From positions 21,462,458 through 21,526,457 of the forward strand of contig JAKZAP010000018.1 in NCBI GenBank assembly GCA_023053575.1: 64,000 bases of DNA, read 5' to 3'. The notes beneath the pieces are model-generated. The model was not told where the DNA came from. It saw only the letters and a list, made by a program, of their open reading frames with translations, and made no database searches. Positions 31,807-42,720 of the stretch are shown here, in pieces. The position numbers and the translations under genes were made by a program. Source of the DNA: Branchinecta lynchi (Eukaryota > Arthropoda > Branchiopoda > Anostraca > Branchinectidae). Within the stretch, counting starts at the first letter, position 1. Every line of letters starts with the position of its first letter.

Positions 31807-34800
31807 TCATAGGTGGCGTAGTGACGTGCAAGGTTGGCGGCGTCGGTGGCGTGGACGTACAAGGTTGGTGGCGTTGGTGGCGTGATGATGACTGTGGGGG
31901 GACGTCGACGGCGTTACGGGCTCCGTTGGCGGCGTTGGCGATGTGAGTTGTCCCATCGGTGGCGCTGTGACGCTCGGAGACGCTGGGACCTCAACGCCGT
32001 TGCTTCTTCTGTCGCTACCTGCGTGCCGTGCGGAAAAGTCGTGACAGAAAATTTCGTCGGAGATTTCAGATAGAGAATTTGAACTAGATTCGGATGGCTC
32101 TGAATTAAAAGTTAGCTGATAGAGGTCCGACTGGTTTGGGTTGAACTTGAAATTTCTGAATTTGCTTTCTGATATTTTAGGTGTGCTAGGAGTTGAATTT
32201 GAAAATGAGTGCTGTACCGGGACTGAGAGTCGGTCCGGCAAGCTTGCGTAAGTAGTATTCGAAGCATTGATAAACTCAAAATCGTTAGTCACAAGGGACA
32301 GTGACGGACTTGAGTTTTGACTATCTGAACTGAGGTTATTAGAAGAAACGGCACGGGGCAGCGACTGGCGAGGGTCCACCAGCGGCGACGACACCTGCAA
32401 GAGAAAAGATGCCTGCTCGGAGGGACACTCCGGCGTTAATGGCCGGGGCCAATCGCTTCTCATAGTATCAGCTTGCTCGGTATACTCGATTTGGTAAGGG
32501 GAATAAGAAAGGAAAGTGCTGTTCTGGGGAGGGAGAGTGGTAGGGGTTATTGAGGCGGGCCTTAACACCGGCGCCTCGCAAAAGACAGTTGTCTCGAGAA
32601 GATTTGACTCACTGTCAAAATGTGGCGGCGCACGAGGGCACATTGGTGCTTCTGCCGTTGGTCGTAGTAAGAAAGATTCTGGGATAGGGTTGTCGAGGTG
32701 GCAATAATTCGAGGCCCTTGGTGTTTGCGGCAGAAGTAGAGGCGCGTTACACAGCGCTGCCAAGTCCAACGGTACTGAACATGGAGCAGATTGCTCCGTA
32801 ATCGTTGCGATTGGGGGTAAAACCTGGCGTTCACTAGCCGGCACGGCAGGCAAATTTGTCGATTCAACCTTGGGTTCTAATACCCATGGGGATCTTAACC
32901 TAGATCCCTCCAAACGGTCAAAATGGACGACCTGCGTCTTTGATCCGAACTTTTGGATCTCATAATTCCGGCCTTCATTCATAACGCGAATAACGCGGTA
33001 TGGTCCATCTGCGCGCTCTTTACGAAGTTTTGAACCTATACCAGGGGCAGGGGGGACTTTGAGAAAAACAATATCACCAGGGCTATGCGGGGTGAATTTT
33101 TCGCAATCTTTATCGTACTGGGATTTCTGCTTATGTTTTGAAACATGAATATTGGCAGAAATCTGGTCATGTGCTATTTTCATTCTGTTTAGGATCTCAG
33201 ATTTGTAGTTCTCCATAGAATCATAAAACAGGCGACGTGGTGCCACATCGAAAAGGGAAGGCATGGGATCACGCAAAAACATAGCATAAAACGGGGTCTC
33301 CTTAGTAGACACGTTATGTGCGGTATTCAACCAAAATATCGCAAACGGCAAGTGTTCGTCCCAGTCATCTCGACTGGGGGAGAGGTACTGGGAAAGAATG
33401 TCTTTCACAGTCCGGTGCATTCTCTCGACCTGACCGTTGCAATTTGGACGGAAAGAAGTAGTTGTGAGGTGGTGCATGCTCATGACTTTCATAATTTCTT
33501 CAAACATTTTTGATGTGAAATTAGAGCCTCGATCTGTTAAAATCTGGCTCGGAAAACCATGAGGGAGAAATACTTTTTCGATTAAAGCCCGGGCGACAAC
33601 ATGAGTTTGTTGGTTTGGGAGGGGAATGCCGAACATGAATTTTGTGAAATGACAGCAAACTGTCAAAATAACGGAATTGTCATTACGGCTTCTTGGGAGG
33701 GGGCCAACAATATCTATGGAGACAAGCTCCATAGGGCCAGATGGAACCGGGATTATACCTAGCGGGGCTATGGGAGTCCTATTGGGGACCTTACGTTTCA
33801 GACAGTCAACACATACTGAAACGTGATGTCGGGCCCTAGTGTACATGTTGGGGAACCACACGGAAAATCTCATTTTGTGGAGCATTTTGGAAAGACCAAA
33901 ATGTCCAGAAAAGGCATGAAAATGTTCCAAGACCTGGGGCACAAGACTGTCAGGGATAACAGGCACGACGTGAACCATGTCACGGTACGTAGCAGAAGGT
34001 GAAAAAATAAAACACAAAATTTCATCTTCAACACAAAAGGACTCGACACTTCTTTCAAGTATAGAGTAATCGGGAGGGAGCTCTGCTGTGCCTGCTAAAC
34101 GCTGAACCATTCCTTTACAGAATATATCACCAGACTGTGCCCTTCGAATTCCATCTAAACCTATCTCTTGGGGAAGTTCAGATAGCTGAACAGCATTCAC
34201 CAAGGGTTGGGGGTCAGTTTTCTCGCCTACTGGAGCTTCTACCAGGCGGGATAACGCATCTACGAACATTTCCTTGCCTGGCATGTAATCGACACGAAAA
34301 GTGTACTCCTGAAGCTCCAGGCAAATCCTAGCCAATTTTCCGTTAGGGCAGTCCATGAAAGGCAAGGCTTTCAAGGGCTGATGGTCCGTTCGGACCAGAA
34401 AGGGTTTAGACACTAAGTAGTGTCTATACTTCTTCACAAACTCCCAAAGGGCTACAGCTTCCCTTTTGGTCGTGGAATATCTTTGTTCGACTGGGGAAAG
34501 AACGCGACTGGCATATGCTATGGCTCTCTCTTGCCCATTCTGGACCTGAGAAAGACAAGCGCCTATGGCAAAACCGGAACTGTCACATGTGAGAATGAAT
34601 TCGGATCCCTCAAAATCGGGATACGAGAGGATAGGCTCTGAAAGTAAACTGCTTCGCAGTGTCTCAAAGGCCGTGATCTGGGGTTCAGAAAATTCAAAGG
34701 CCCGACCCTTACGTGTCAAATCAGAAAGAGGTTTTGCAATCTTTGCAAACCCATCAACAAATTTGCGAAAATAGCTTAGCAATGCTAAGCTGGACCTCAA

Positions 34801-36537
34801 TTCCGCAATATTTTGGGGATAACGGAGGTTTTTAACCGCAGAAAGTTTGTCGGGATCCGGCTGGATACCGTCCGCAGAGATCACGTGGCCTAAAAAGGTA
34901 AGCTTGGGGACGCAAAATTCACATTTGGAGGGTTTGAGCTTTAGGTTGTGGTCACGGAACCGGGTAAAAACTTCTCGAAGGACAGAAAAATGCTCACGGT
35001 GGTCTTTGGTGCCCACGCCCGTATCATCCAACATGGCAAACGTATTTAACCCCAAAATATCGCGAAGAACAATTTCTATCATTCGCTCGCAAGTGGCTGG
35101 GGCATTAGAGAGACCGAAACCCATGCGGCGATATTGGTATAGACCGAAGGGAGTATTAATGGCAGTTTTCTCGCGATGTGGAGGGTGGACGCTGGTTTGG
35201 AGGAAACCTTGTACGAGATCCATCTTTGAAAAAACCGTGAAGCCATGCATTCTGTCAAGGATGTCATCGATACGTGGAAGGGAATAACTATCAAACTTAG
35301 TTATTTTGTTCAAACGCCGGTAATCGTTCACAAGCCGATATGAACCATCCTTTTTCTTAACTAGAGATACTGGTGAAGCCCAGGGGCTGCAACTCTCTTC
35401 TAAAACACCCTGTCGGAGCATGGCTTCAACTCGTGTTTTCAGTTCACTTTGCAGTTGGATAGGTACTCGGTAGGGGCGTTGGCGGATGGGGGGGTGGTCA
35501 CCGGTCTCGATGCGATGGGTGACAACAGTACAGTCGCCCAAATCATCATCAGACCTGGCAAAAATGGTCCGGAATTCCCACAATATGTCTTCCATTTCAG
35601 TCTTATAAGTGGGGGGAATGTGATCAAGTGGAAAATTTTTCAGGTAATCATCCCTCGAAATGTCGCTCCATCCGATTTTTACAGAGTTTACCATTGACTC
35701 GAACAATGGTTCGACCAGGTCGTTAACCAGATCAGAAGCGGTTGCATCGGAGGGGAGGGGGTCAATCGAGAGGAGGGATAGGTCACCTTTCCGTACTCGT
35801 ACTTTCGTCAGAGAATGGTTCTCTGCGATAAATACGACAGTACCATCTGGGGAAATAGGGACCAACTGTGGAAGAACCATAATATTTCGGGCTTGTAAAG
35901 CTTCATTTCCCTCAATCAATATGTTTTTCGTACCCGTGGGTAGGCCTAAAACACTGCAACTAATGGGTCTTGCATAATGCGGTCTTATGCGGTAAGCGCA
36001 CTTCGACGGGACTAATTTTTCTCCGATACCTATACTACAAACTCTAGGTTCCATTATCGAAGGCTGGGACTGACCAGGGAATTTGAGGGAGAAAATATCG
36101 GTGGTTGGGTCTAACATCAATCCTGCGGACCGAATGAACGGCCGGCCGACCAAAGCACCGAAACATAGCCTAGGGATCACCAAAAATTTCTCCACAAATG
36201 TTCGACCTAATAAGGAAAATTGTACAGTAACCTCGGAGGTGACTGTAAGCGGACCACACAATGTAGACGCTGAAATGCATGTTTTCGATCGGTCAATGAT
36301 GCAGCTCTGAATATTCGCAGCAGTATCCTCAGACATGAGGTTGCACTCGGCACCGGTATCGTACAAAGTCTTGACACGGTAAGTCCCAAAACACAAATTT
36401 ACAAAAGACAGATTTGAACTGCCCTGTACCGTGCAAACTAAGCAAGACTCAGGAGGAGAGTGCTCTAGCCTAAACGAGGGTTTTGCGACCTGTTCGGGCC
36501 TCTCATTAGGCTGGGCGAATGAGGGACATTGTGGCAC
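31807..36537 (-). CDS. pol: Gypsy Pol: protease, reverse transcriptase, RNase H, integrase
   Basis: 1576 codons without a stop. Protease active site DTG is at residues 60-62. Reverse transcriptase: VNDYRRLNK near 403-411, FSKMDLVQGF near 436-445, and the catalytic box AMLDD at 501-505, where the usual Tyr of YxDD is Met. RNase H: CDSSGFAIG (Asp 652), REAVALWEF, RTDHQPLKAL. Integrase: an HHCC zinc finger (about 872-911), catalytic Asp 942, Asp 1002 and Glu 1038 (D-35-E), then a GPY/F module near 1178. A Pro/Ser-rich tail of about 350 residues follows. No chromodomain is seen. The frame overlaps gag by 73 nt in the -1 frame, so it is probably made by frameshifting. Confidence 0.95.
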   Translation of the reverse strand: MPQCPSFAQPNERPEQVAKPSFRLEHSPPESCLVCTVQGSSNLSFVNLCFGTYRVKTLYDTGAECNLMSEDTAANIQSCIIDRSKTCISASTLCGPLTVTSEVTVQFSLLGRTFVEKFLVIPRLCFGALVGRPFIRSAGLMLDPTTDIFSLKFPGQSQPSIMEPRVCSIGIGEKLVPSKCAYRIRPHYARPISCSVLGLPTGTKNILIEGNEALQARNIMVLPQLVPISPDGTVVFIAENHSLTKVRVRKGDLSLLSIDPLPSDATASDLVNDLVEPLFESMVNSVKIGWSDISRDDYLKNFPLDHIPPTYKTEMEDILWEFRTIFARSDDDLGDCTVVTHRIETGDHPPIRQRPYRVPIQLQSELKTRVEAMLRQGVLEESCSPWASPVSLVKKKDGSYRLVNDYRRLNKITKFDSYSLPRIDDILDRMHGFTVFSKMDLVQGFLQTSVHPPHREKTAINTPFGLYQYRRMGFGLSNAPATCERMIEIVLRDILGLNTFAMLDDTGVGTKDHREHFSVLREVFTRFRDHNLKLKPSKCEFCVPKLTFLGHVISADGIQPDPDKLSAVKNLRYPQNIAELRSSLALLSYFRKFVDGFAKIAKPLSDLTRKGRAFEFSEPQITAFETLRSSLLSEPILSYPDFEGSEFILTCDSSGFAIGACLSQVQNGQERAIAYASRVLSPVEQRYSTTKREAVALWEFVKKYRHYLVSKPFLVRTDHQPLKALPFMDCPNGKLARICLELQEYTFRVDYMPGKEMFVDALSRLVEAPVGEKTDPQPLVNAVQLSELPQEIGLDGIRRAQSGDIFCKGMVQRLAGTAELPPDYSILERSVESFCVEDEILCFIFSPSATYRDMVHVVPVIPDSLVPQVLEHFHAFSGHFGLSKMLHKMRFSVWFPNMYTRARHHVSVCVDCLKRKVPNRTPIAPLGIIPVPSGPMELVSIDIVGPLPRSRNDNSVILTVCCHFTKFMFGIPLPNQQTHVVARALIEKVFLPHGFPSQILTDRGSNFTSKMFEEIMKVMSMHHLTTTSFRPNCNGQVERMHRTVKDILSQYLSPSRDDWDEHLPFAIFWLNTAHNVSTKETPFYAMFLRDPMPSLFDVAPRRLFYDSMENYKSEILNRMKIAHDQISANIHVSKHKQKSQYDKDCEKFTPHSPGDIVFLKVPPAPGIGSKLRKERADGPYRVIRVMNEGRNYEIQKFGSKTQVVHFDRLEGSRLRSPWVLEPKVESTNLPAVPASERQVLPPIATITEQSAPCSVPLDLAALCNAPLLLPQTPRASNYCHLDNPIPESFLLRPTAEAPMCPRAPPHFDSESNLLETTVFCEAPVLRPASITPTTLPPQNSTFLSYSPYQIEYTEQADTMRSDWPRPLTPECPSEQASFLLQVSSPLVDPRQSLPRAVSSNNLSSDSQNSSPSLSLVTNDFEFINASNTTYASLPDRLSVPVQHSFSNSTPSTPKISESKFRNFKFNPNQSDLYQLTFNSEPSESSSNSLSEISDEIFCHDFSARHAGSDRRSNGVEVPASPSVTAPPMGQLTSPTPPTEPVTPSTSPHSHHHATNATNLVRPRHRRRQPCTSLRHL

Positions 36538-37862
36538 GGGTTCTGGAACCGGTATTGGTGTGGGGTAGAAGGACCGGTCCGTCGCGGAGCCCCAAAGTAG
36601 CGCGGACCTTGCACGTTTCCCTGGTTAAAAGGGCGAAAACCGCGGGCTTTGTCCGGGCACCATTTTTCTTCGTGACCGACACGCAAGCAAAAATCACAAA
36701 TTGGCTGGTCTCCAAAGGACCTCGAAGATGTAGGCGCGGCAGGTCTTTCATTTCCGGGAAGAGTAGTTACAGTGTCGGCTTTGACGGTATAAATCGATCG
36801 TGACTGGGAAAGTGCCGCCTCATGGTAATCCCTGGCTGAGCGGTCAGCCCTAACCTGTCGCAAAACCTCTATTGCCTGTGGCAGACTAGTCAGGCTCCTT
36901 CTTTTTACCTCATCATAGTAAGGGACAGGGAGGCCTCTGATGAATTCGGTCAAGTAGACCCTAAGAACCTCACTCTTCGTCCTGTCAGCCGGAGTATAAG
37001 AGTAACGCAAATCCAAAGACTTTTGAATCAACTGACCATAAAGGTCAGGCGTCATGCTTTCCGGCTGATAAATCACTCGTTCCTCAGCCAGACGAAACTC
37101 CTCCTCCCTGCCCCGACAGCGGAGCTGGAGGGAAGCTTCGAATGCTGCCCATGAAACTTTCTGTAGAGCGTCCAAACTTTCAACCCAACTGGTCAACGGT
37201 GAAACCAGCCGAGAAGAAAGGATTGCGAACTGCTCTGGCCATGCAACAACTCCACAAAAAGAAAATTTGTGTCGTGCTTGCTCAAGCCAGGATGCCGCGC
37301 TTGTTTCCCCGTTGAAAGTAGGGATTTCTTTGGCTATCTCTAGCTTAAGCCGTAGCCGAGCTAGAGTGACTTCTGGGTTTTCTTCCCGAGCCGGTGGATC
37401 GTTGAAAACAATTAAGTCTTGGTGAGCCGGCTGGGGTGGCGCTGGGTTCGGGTTTATGGCAGGGGCATAGGGACGACAGTTGGGCATCGTATCAAATGAT
37501 GGTTGAGGAGGAGACGGTCGGGTATGAATAAACTGTTGGGAATATTGTTGGGGACCGTAAAAGGATGTTTGGGGTAAATACATGTTGGTTGGGTGGGTGG
37601 GGACTTGTTGTGCATAAAAGTGGTCATGGTATTCTTGTGGTTGGTGAAAATCAGCTCGATGGGCCGGGTATTGGTAGGCGGGATATTGCGGTACTTGTGG
37701 TCGGTAATCAGGCATACACTGAGACCACCGAGACAAAGGTTCTGCCGGAGGATTGTCAAATTGTTGCGAACATTCATCTTCAAAAAATAACCGAGATGCG
37801 AGGGGTCGCGATGTCTGGGGTCGAGGGGCAGGGAAACGAGAAGGATCAAAAAAGTTTTCCAT
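36465..37862 (-). CDS. gag: Gypsy Gag with one zinc knuckle
   Basis: 465 codons. The N-terminal third is rich in Pro, Gln, Tyr and His. A retrotransposon Gag core includes EIPTFNGETSAASWLEQARH and SWAAFEASLQLRCRGREEEF. A CX2CX4HX4C zinc knuckle (CDFCLRVGHEEKWC) begins at residue 389. It forms the particle and binds the element RNA. The start codon is the first ATG of the long frame, after a leader of about 1.9 kb. Confidence 0.93.
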   Translation of the reverse strand: MENFFDPSRFPAPRPQTSRPLASRLFFEDECSQQFDNPPAEPLSRWSQCMPDYRPQVPQYPAYQYPAHRADFHQPQEYHDHFYAQQVPTHPTNMYLPQTSFYGPQQYSQQFIHTRPSPPQPSFDTMPNCRPYAPAINPNPAPPQPAHQDLIVFNDPPAREENPEVTLARLRLKLEIAKEIPTFNGETSAASWLEQARHKFSFCGVVAWPEQFAILSSRLVSPLTSWVESLDALQKVSWAAFEASLQLRCRGREEEFRLAEERVIYQPESMTPDLYGQLIQKSLDLRYSYTPADRTKSEVLRVYLTEFIRGLPVPYYDEVKRRSLTSLPQAIEVLRQVRADRSARDYHEAALSQSRSIYTVKADTVTTLPGNERPAAPTSSRSFGDQPICDFCLRVGHEEKWCPDKARGFRPFNQGNVQGPRYFGAPRRTGPSTPHQYRFQNPCHNVPHSPSLMRGPNRSQNPRLG

Positions 37863-38909
37863 TTCCGAGAAAAAAAAACGAGACCAGAATAATCAAGGGT
37901 ATGAATGTCCGCAATAACAAAAACCAATCCAAATTGCCAAAAACACCAAAAATATTCGCTCAAAAATTCATGAGAGAAAGTTCTGACAAAAAAAAATATC
38001 GAAAAATGTAAAAATAACGCTTACAAAAATATATGGTTTACAAAGACAATGGGAACAAGCTCGACTGGACGTGTAAACTCAGACTAAACTAAGACGCGGA
38101 ACCAACTTGATATCTAACCAATGTTTTTACTTCATGAGGGAAACAAATATGTGGCATGAATAAATGGCATTAACCTTAAATTTATTATTAAAAGAAAATA
38201 GGCCAGAGGCTTCATGCGAAATCGCCGCATCCGGATGGCGAATAAACACACATACGCTAGATGGCGATCGAAACGCAAGAAAACCTGAAAAAAAAATGTG
38301 GTGGTGGGGGAGGGATGACAGAGGGAACGACTGGCGAAACGCACACAACGTCTATGTGGCAAATTACTACACACATTTAGACCGAAACCAGTCGAAATTC
38401 CACGAAAATGTCACGAATGAAGCGCGATGTACATTCTTGAGAGAGTATCTATCTCCGCAAGAAAAATATAAAAACAGATCACCACCAAACAAAAAAATAA
38501 ACTGGCCGATAGGGGAATATGAAAAATTAAGGATAAGCCGAAAAAATGCCACAAACAGAAATACGACGTCCCTGCATCACTCCATAGGGCTTGTAAATCG
38601 TGCCATAAAGACAACGTCGAAAAAAAGGCGAGAAAAGTTGATTTTATTCCGAATAACCATGGCTTTCATGAAAAAAAAAAAAATATTATGTCGGGGAACT
38701 AAACAAAATAATCCTCATGGAACTGGGAATAATCGCAGGCAAAATTACGTTTCCGGGTATGTGAAAAATGAAATCATACGCAAGTGCTAGTTTATCAATG
38801 GTACCGCAAGCACGCATTGTCAGTGTTGAGAGCACTGATTTAAAATAGACACGGCGAAATGACGCAATGATGTACCCCGGTGAATAAATTATTTTGCCGA
38901 TGCGATGAC

Positions 38910-39445
38910 GATTTGCAGTCTGTGGCGCGAAAAACACTCACTTGACGACAAGTAGACAATAAGAATTACTGAAGGGATGGACAAATCGCGATCTGTAGTG
39001 CGGCGATACACATACAACGACGACCGGAAAAATCCTGGAAGGGAAAGGGGCAGGGAAAAGAAAATCTGCAATCAGTGGCGCGACACACACACACATGAAG
39101 ACTGCAAAATTCCTGAAAAGGCGAAGAGGGCAGGAGAAAAGAAAATTCACAGTCAGTGGCGCGACACACACTCACATGGCGACCGGAAAAATCCTTAAAA
39201 GGGAAGGGGGAGGGACAAGAAATTTCTCAATCAGTGGCGCGAAACACACTCACATGTAGATCGGAAAATTCTTAAAATAAAAAAAAGTAGGAGGAAAGGG
39301 GCAACGAAAATTCACAGTTAGTGGCGCGACACACACTCACATGTAGACCGGAAAATTCTTTAAAAAAAAAGTGGGAGGAAAGAAGGAAGGAAAATTCACA
39401 GTCAGTGGCGCGACACACACTCACATGGCGACCGGAAAAATCCAA
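38910..39445. repeat. tandem repeat in the Gypsy leader
   Basis: About seven units of roughly 75-88 bp carry CAGTGGCGCGACACACACTC, CATGGCGACCGGAAAA and A/G-rich spacers. Clear units begin near 39071, 39154, 39231, 39319 and 39404, with decayed ones at about 38919 and 38992. Repeats in retroelement leaders can act as enhancers or packaging sites. That role is inference here. Confidence 0.85.
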
Positions 39446-39756
39446 AAAACTATACAAGGGAAAACAAAAACAAAAGGATAAACCCGACATAAAATAATTT
39501 TCATATGTGAAGAAAGCCGACGGAAATATCAAAGAGCAAAAATGGAAAAACCTAAACCTACATTTTTGTTCTGGACTGACCGAGCTGAACCATAAACAAA
39601 AATGAAATAAAATAAATAAGGGAGTTATTTTTATTTTGCTAAATTAAAGGGTAGGGCGGGTGGGTGGAAAAAAATTTAATTGTCGTGACTACGAACAAAA
39701 AATTTGGACGTGGGTCCTCCTTATTATGAGAAAATAAGGGCTTACAAAAGTAAACA

Positions 39757-39773
39757 TCCCACTTCTGATACCA
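39757..39773 (-). promoter_or_regulatory. primer-binding site
   Basis: TGGTATCAGAAGTGGGA on the minus strand, one base from the LTR end. The TGGTATCAGA start equals the primer-binding site known for elements primed by plant-type initiator tRNA-Met. The cognate animal tRNA would need a search. Confidence 0.75.
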
Positions 39774-39774
39774 T

Positions 39775-40446
39775 TGTTAAGAGGATGGACGAGTGGAGGC
39801 GAGGTTTAATGAAGATAAGGCTCCTGGGGTGTGGGCTGAAGACATTCTGACACCGTAGGTGCCCACTAGCCCCAGGACCAGTCAGGAAACCGGACAAAAG
39901 AGACAAGGGAAAGTCTCAGGGAATTCTATAGCTCAGCCGCAGTCAATCCAGAAATCCCTAATCAAGCTGATTCACACATCCTAGCGAAGCTGGAATTCAC
40001 ATATCCAGTCAAGCCCGAGGCCTACTAGCCGAGATGGACCATAACGTCTATAGTTAATTTATCTATGTAAATCGTGTACAAGAGTGTGACACATATAATA
40101 TAGCACTAATGGGTCCCTAACTAAATATGTAAACTGGTCCTTACCATAAATTATAATACAGAGTAACGGAGGTCTTACTCCGACCAAGGATGAAAGAGAA
40201 CTCTTTTTGGCTGCCGATTCATTACGCAGCCAAAATACTTAGAATGAAATGGATCAAAGCCTGACCTCGGATTAGCGAGCAGCTAACTGAAGCTAGGATA
40301 AAGACCGAGTGACCTATTGTCACGATGCCGGGAAATTAATGATGGTGATGGAAACCGAAGAGATATATAGAAAAGTAGGCGATAGATGGAGGGAATAACT
40401 AGGAGGACTATTGCAGAGCAAAGTGCTATGGGATGTCTCCATAACA
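39775..40446 (-). repeat. Gypsy LTR (5' LTR of the element)
   Basis: 672 bp, apparently identical to the other LTR. It is the promoter side for gag-pol. Transcription would run antisense to the ITM2-like gene, toward exon 1a. Confidence 0.95.
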
Positions 40447-42720
40447 ACGTCTAGCACCATGCCTGGGTGCTAGACGTTCAAGCATTGTACCTTGGATTTC
40501 ATGTATGGTGTATGGATTTTGGTATACAGTGCATACATCAAAAACATAGTTTCTGTCATAACAACTGAGCACCAGCTTGGACAGGGCTGAAATTACTACC
40601 ATGAATTAGGGAAAGTGTCCTGTGCCTCAGCTTTTTGGGATCCCAGAACGTAAGTGGAGGGATACCTATGACATCGCAAAAGTTGTCCGTCTGTCTGTCC
40701 GTCCGTCCGTCTGTAAGCACGATAACTCTCGAAGGGAATGAGATATTTTGATGAAACTTGGTTTGAGGGTTCGTTGGGTCGTCGGACCAGTCAAGTTCGT
40801 AGATGGGCTTTGTAGCTCTACATTTAGGGGTGGGGGAGGGGATTCAAATTAAGGGACAAACAAAATATTTTGAAACAGCTAATGTGATAGTCGATTATGG
40901 GGTAAGAAGACATGCTGAACACGATGGTGAAAACCATTTTGTCGTCGGACATGTAGTTCGCCCGGAATCCGGCCAAAACCGGAAAGTTTGTTGAAAGTAC
41001 AAGTTTTATTTCAAGTTGATTAGATGTTCGATTTAGGGGTAGGAAGACATGCTGAAGACGATGGTGTAAATTATTTTCTCGACGGACAAGTATTTCGCCC
41101 GGAATCCGGCCCAAACCGGAAAGTTTGTTGAAAGTAAAAGTTTTATTTGAAGTTGATTAAATTTCGATTTAGAGGTAGGGAGACATGCTGAAGACGATGG
41201 TGAAAACTATTTTCTCGACGGAGAAGTATTTCGACCGGAATCCGGCCCAAACCGGAAAGTTTGTCAAAATTAAAAGTTTTGTTTGGAGTTGATTAGATGT
41301 TTGATTTAGGGCAAGAAGACATGCTGAACACTTATGTGAAAACAAGTTTATAGTTTCTACCTGGACACGTAGTTCGTCCGGAATCCGGCCAAAACCGATT
41401 TCGACCGGAATCCGGCCCAAACCGGAAAGTTTGTCAAAATTAAAAGTTTTGTTTGGAGTTGATTAGATGTTTGATTTAGGGCAAGAAGACATGCTGAACA
41501 CTTATGTGAAAAAAAGTTTCTACCCGGACACGTAGTTCGTCCGGAATCCGGCCAAAACCGGAAAACTGTTGGAAGTCAACGTTTTATTTCTAGTTGATTA
41601 GATAAGCGATTTAGGGGTAAGAAGAGATGCTGAGTCCCTGTGTGACAATCGTATTTTACCCGGACATATAGTTCGACCGGAATCCGGCTGGAATCGGAAA
41701 ATTTGTTATAAGCTAAATTTCTATTTGAAGTTGATTAGATGTTCATTACTGGGGAAAGAAGATACCCTGATTTCGTCTTTGAGCTTTCTTTTTTCGCCGG
41801 ACAAGTAGTTCTGGAGTTCGGCCGGAACCGGGAAATTGGCAGAAGTGGCAGGAAGTTTTCGTCAAAACAGATATGACTTATAGGGGTAAACACACATGCT
41901 GAATCCAAATCTGAACTTGGTTTTCTCAGGTGATTAGCTATTTGGCCTTAATCTGTTTCTGAATTTTAATTGTAAAAATGTTCAAGGAGTCTGGCGAAGA
42001 CTGGATCTGGCTAAGACAAGACCCAGTTGTCTGGATCAGATATTGAATTTTTGGGATCCCATCGAAACCTTTGGTCTTGTTCTACCTAGCAACCAACCAG
42101 AATATTGGCTCTTGGGGAATAGATAGGGAAAATACATGGAAAATAGATAGGGTGCTATTAGGTTTTTCATCTCCAGCATCATTAGAGCCCTTTTGTTTTT
42201 GTTGTGAAAAATATATGAAGGATTGTCTTTGATTTCTCTAATTCATAGTAGTAATTTCAGCCCTGTCCGAGCCGGTGCTCAGTTGTGTGATGACAGAAAC
42301 TGTGTTTTTTCTGTATGCACTGTATACTGAAATCCATGCACCATACATGAAATCCAAGGTACAGTGCTTGAACGTCTAGCACCCAGGCATGGTGCTAGAT
42401 GTTTGAGCACCATGCCTGAAATGGGGCTAGTGTACTAGACTGCAGGTAACATGCCAAAACATCCCCAAGACAAAAGATCCGCATGGCTAATAAAAGGATT
42501 CCAACCAAAATCCCAGCGGTGAAAAGTCCCTGTCTAAAATAGACCAATGACAAAAAAATTATTAGTAGTTCGTGTTTCGGATTTTTAGTATTTACAGCAG
42601 ACCTGGCATTCTTTCATAGCAGAATAATTTGGTCTGCACTGACTTAGTTATTGCTCATAAACAGTAAAACGGTAATCATATTTGACACTGCAAAACTGAT
42701 ATGTTAGCTACATTTTATTA

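Larger units (their letters stand above)
37863..39773 (-). other. Gypsy leader (5' untranslated region)
   Basis: 1.9 kb between the primer-binding site and gag. The + strand frame at 38164-38790 (208 codons) runs against the element, is Lys/Asn-rich and shows no domain. The distal half holds a tandem repeat, listed separately. Its length exceeds that of most Gypsy leaders. Confidence 0.7.
29651..40446 (-). mobile_element. Ty3/Gypsy LTR retrotransposon, full length, likely young
   Basis: 10,796 bp with two 672-bp LTRs (29651-30322 and 39775-40446), TG...CA ends, and a 4-bp target duplication ACGT. The empty site is preserved at 43687-43696 in the third hAT copy. By eye I find no difference between the LTRs. 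Gag and pol lie on the minus strand in -1 relation. A primer-binding-like TGGTATCAGA follows one base after the 5' LTR, and a polypurine tract precedes the 3' LTR. It has an unusually long leader (1.9 kb) and a 1.5-kb stretch between pol and the 3' LTR. Confidence 0.95.
29607..42442 (+). mobile_element. hAT-like TIR element, copy 2, split by a Gypsy insertion
   Basis: Starts CAGTCTAGTACACTAG after target duplication CAGGTAAC (29599-29606) and ends CTAGTGTACTAGACTG before CAGGTAAC (42443-42450). The Gypsy element sits 44 bp inside the left end. Without the insertion and its 4-bp duplication the copy is about 2.04 kb. The 8-bp target duplication and CAG start fit hAT, but no transposase is encoded and the class call is inference. 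The minisatellite part (about 40870-41800) has an extra partial unit near 41390. Confidence 0.8.

Noticed and set aside
38164..38790. 208-codon + strand frame inside the Gypsy element
   Set aside because: It is antisense to the element, Lys/Asn-rich and has no domain. It falls in the leader and overlaps nothing conserved.
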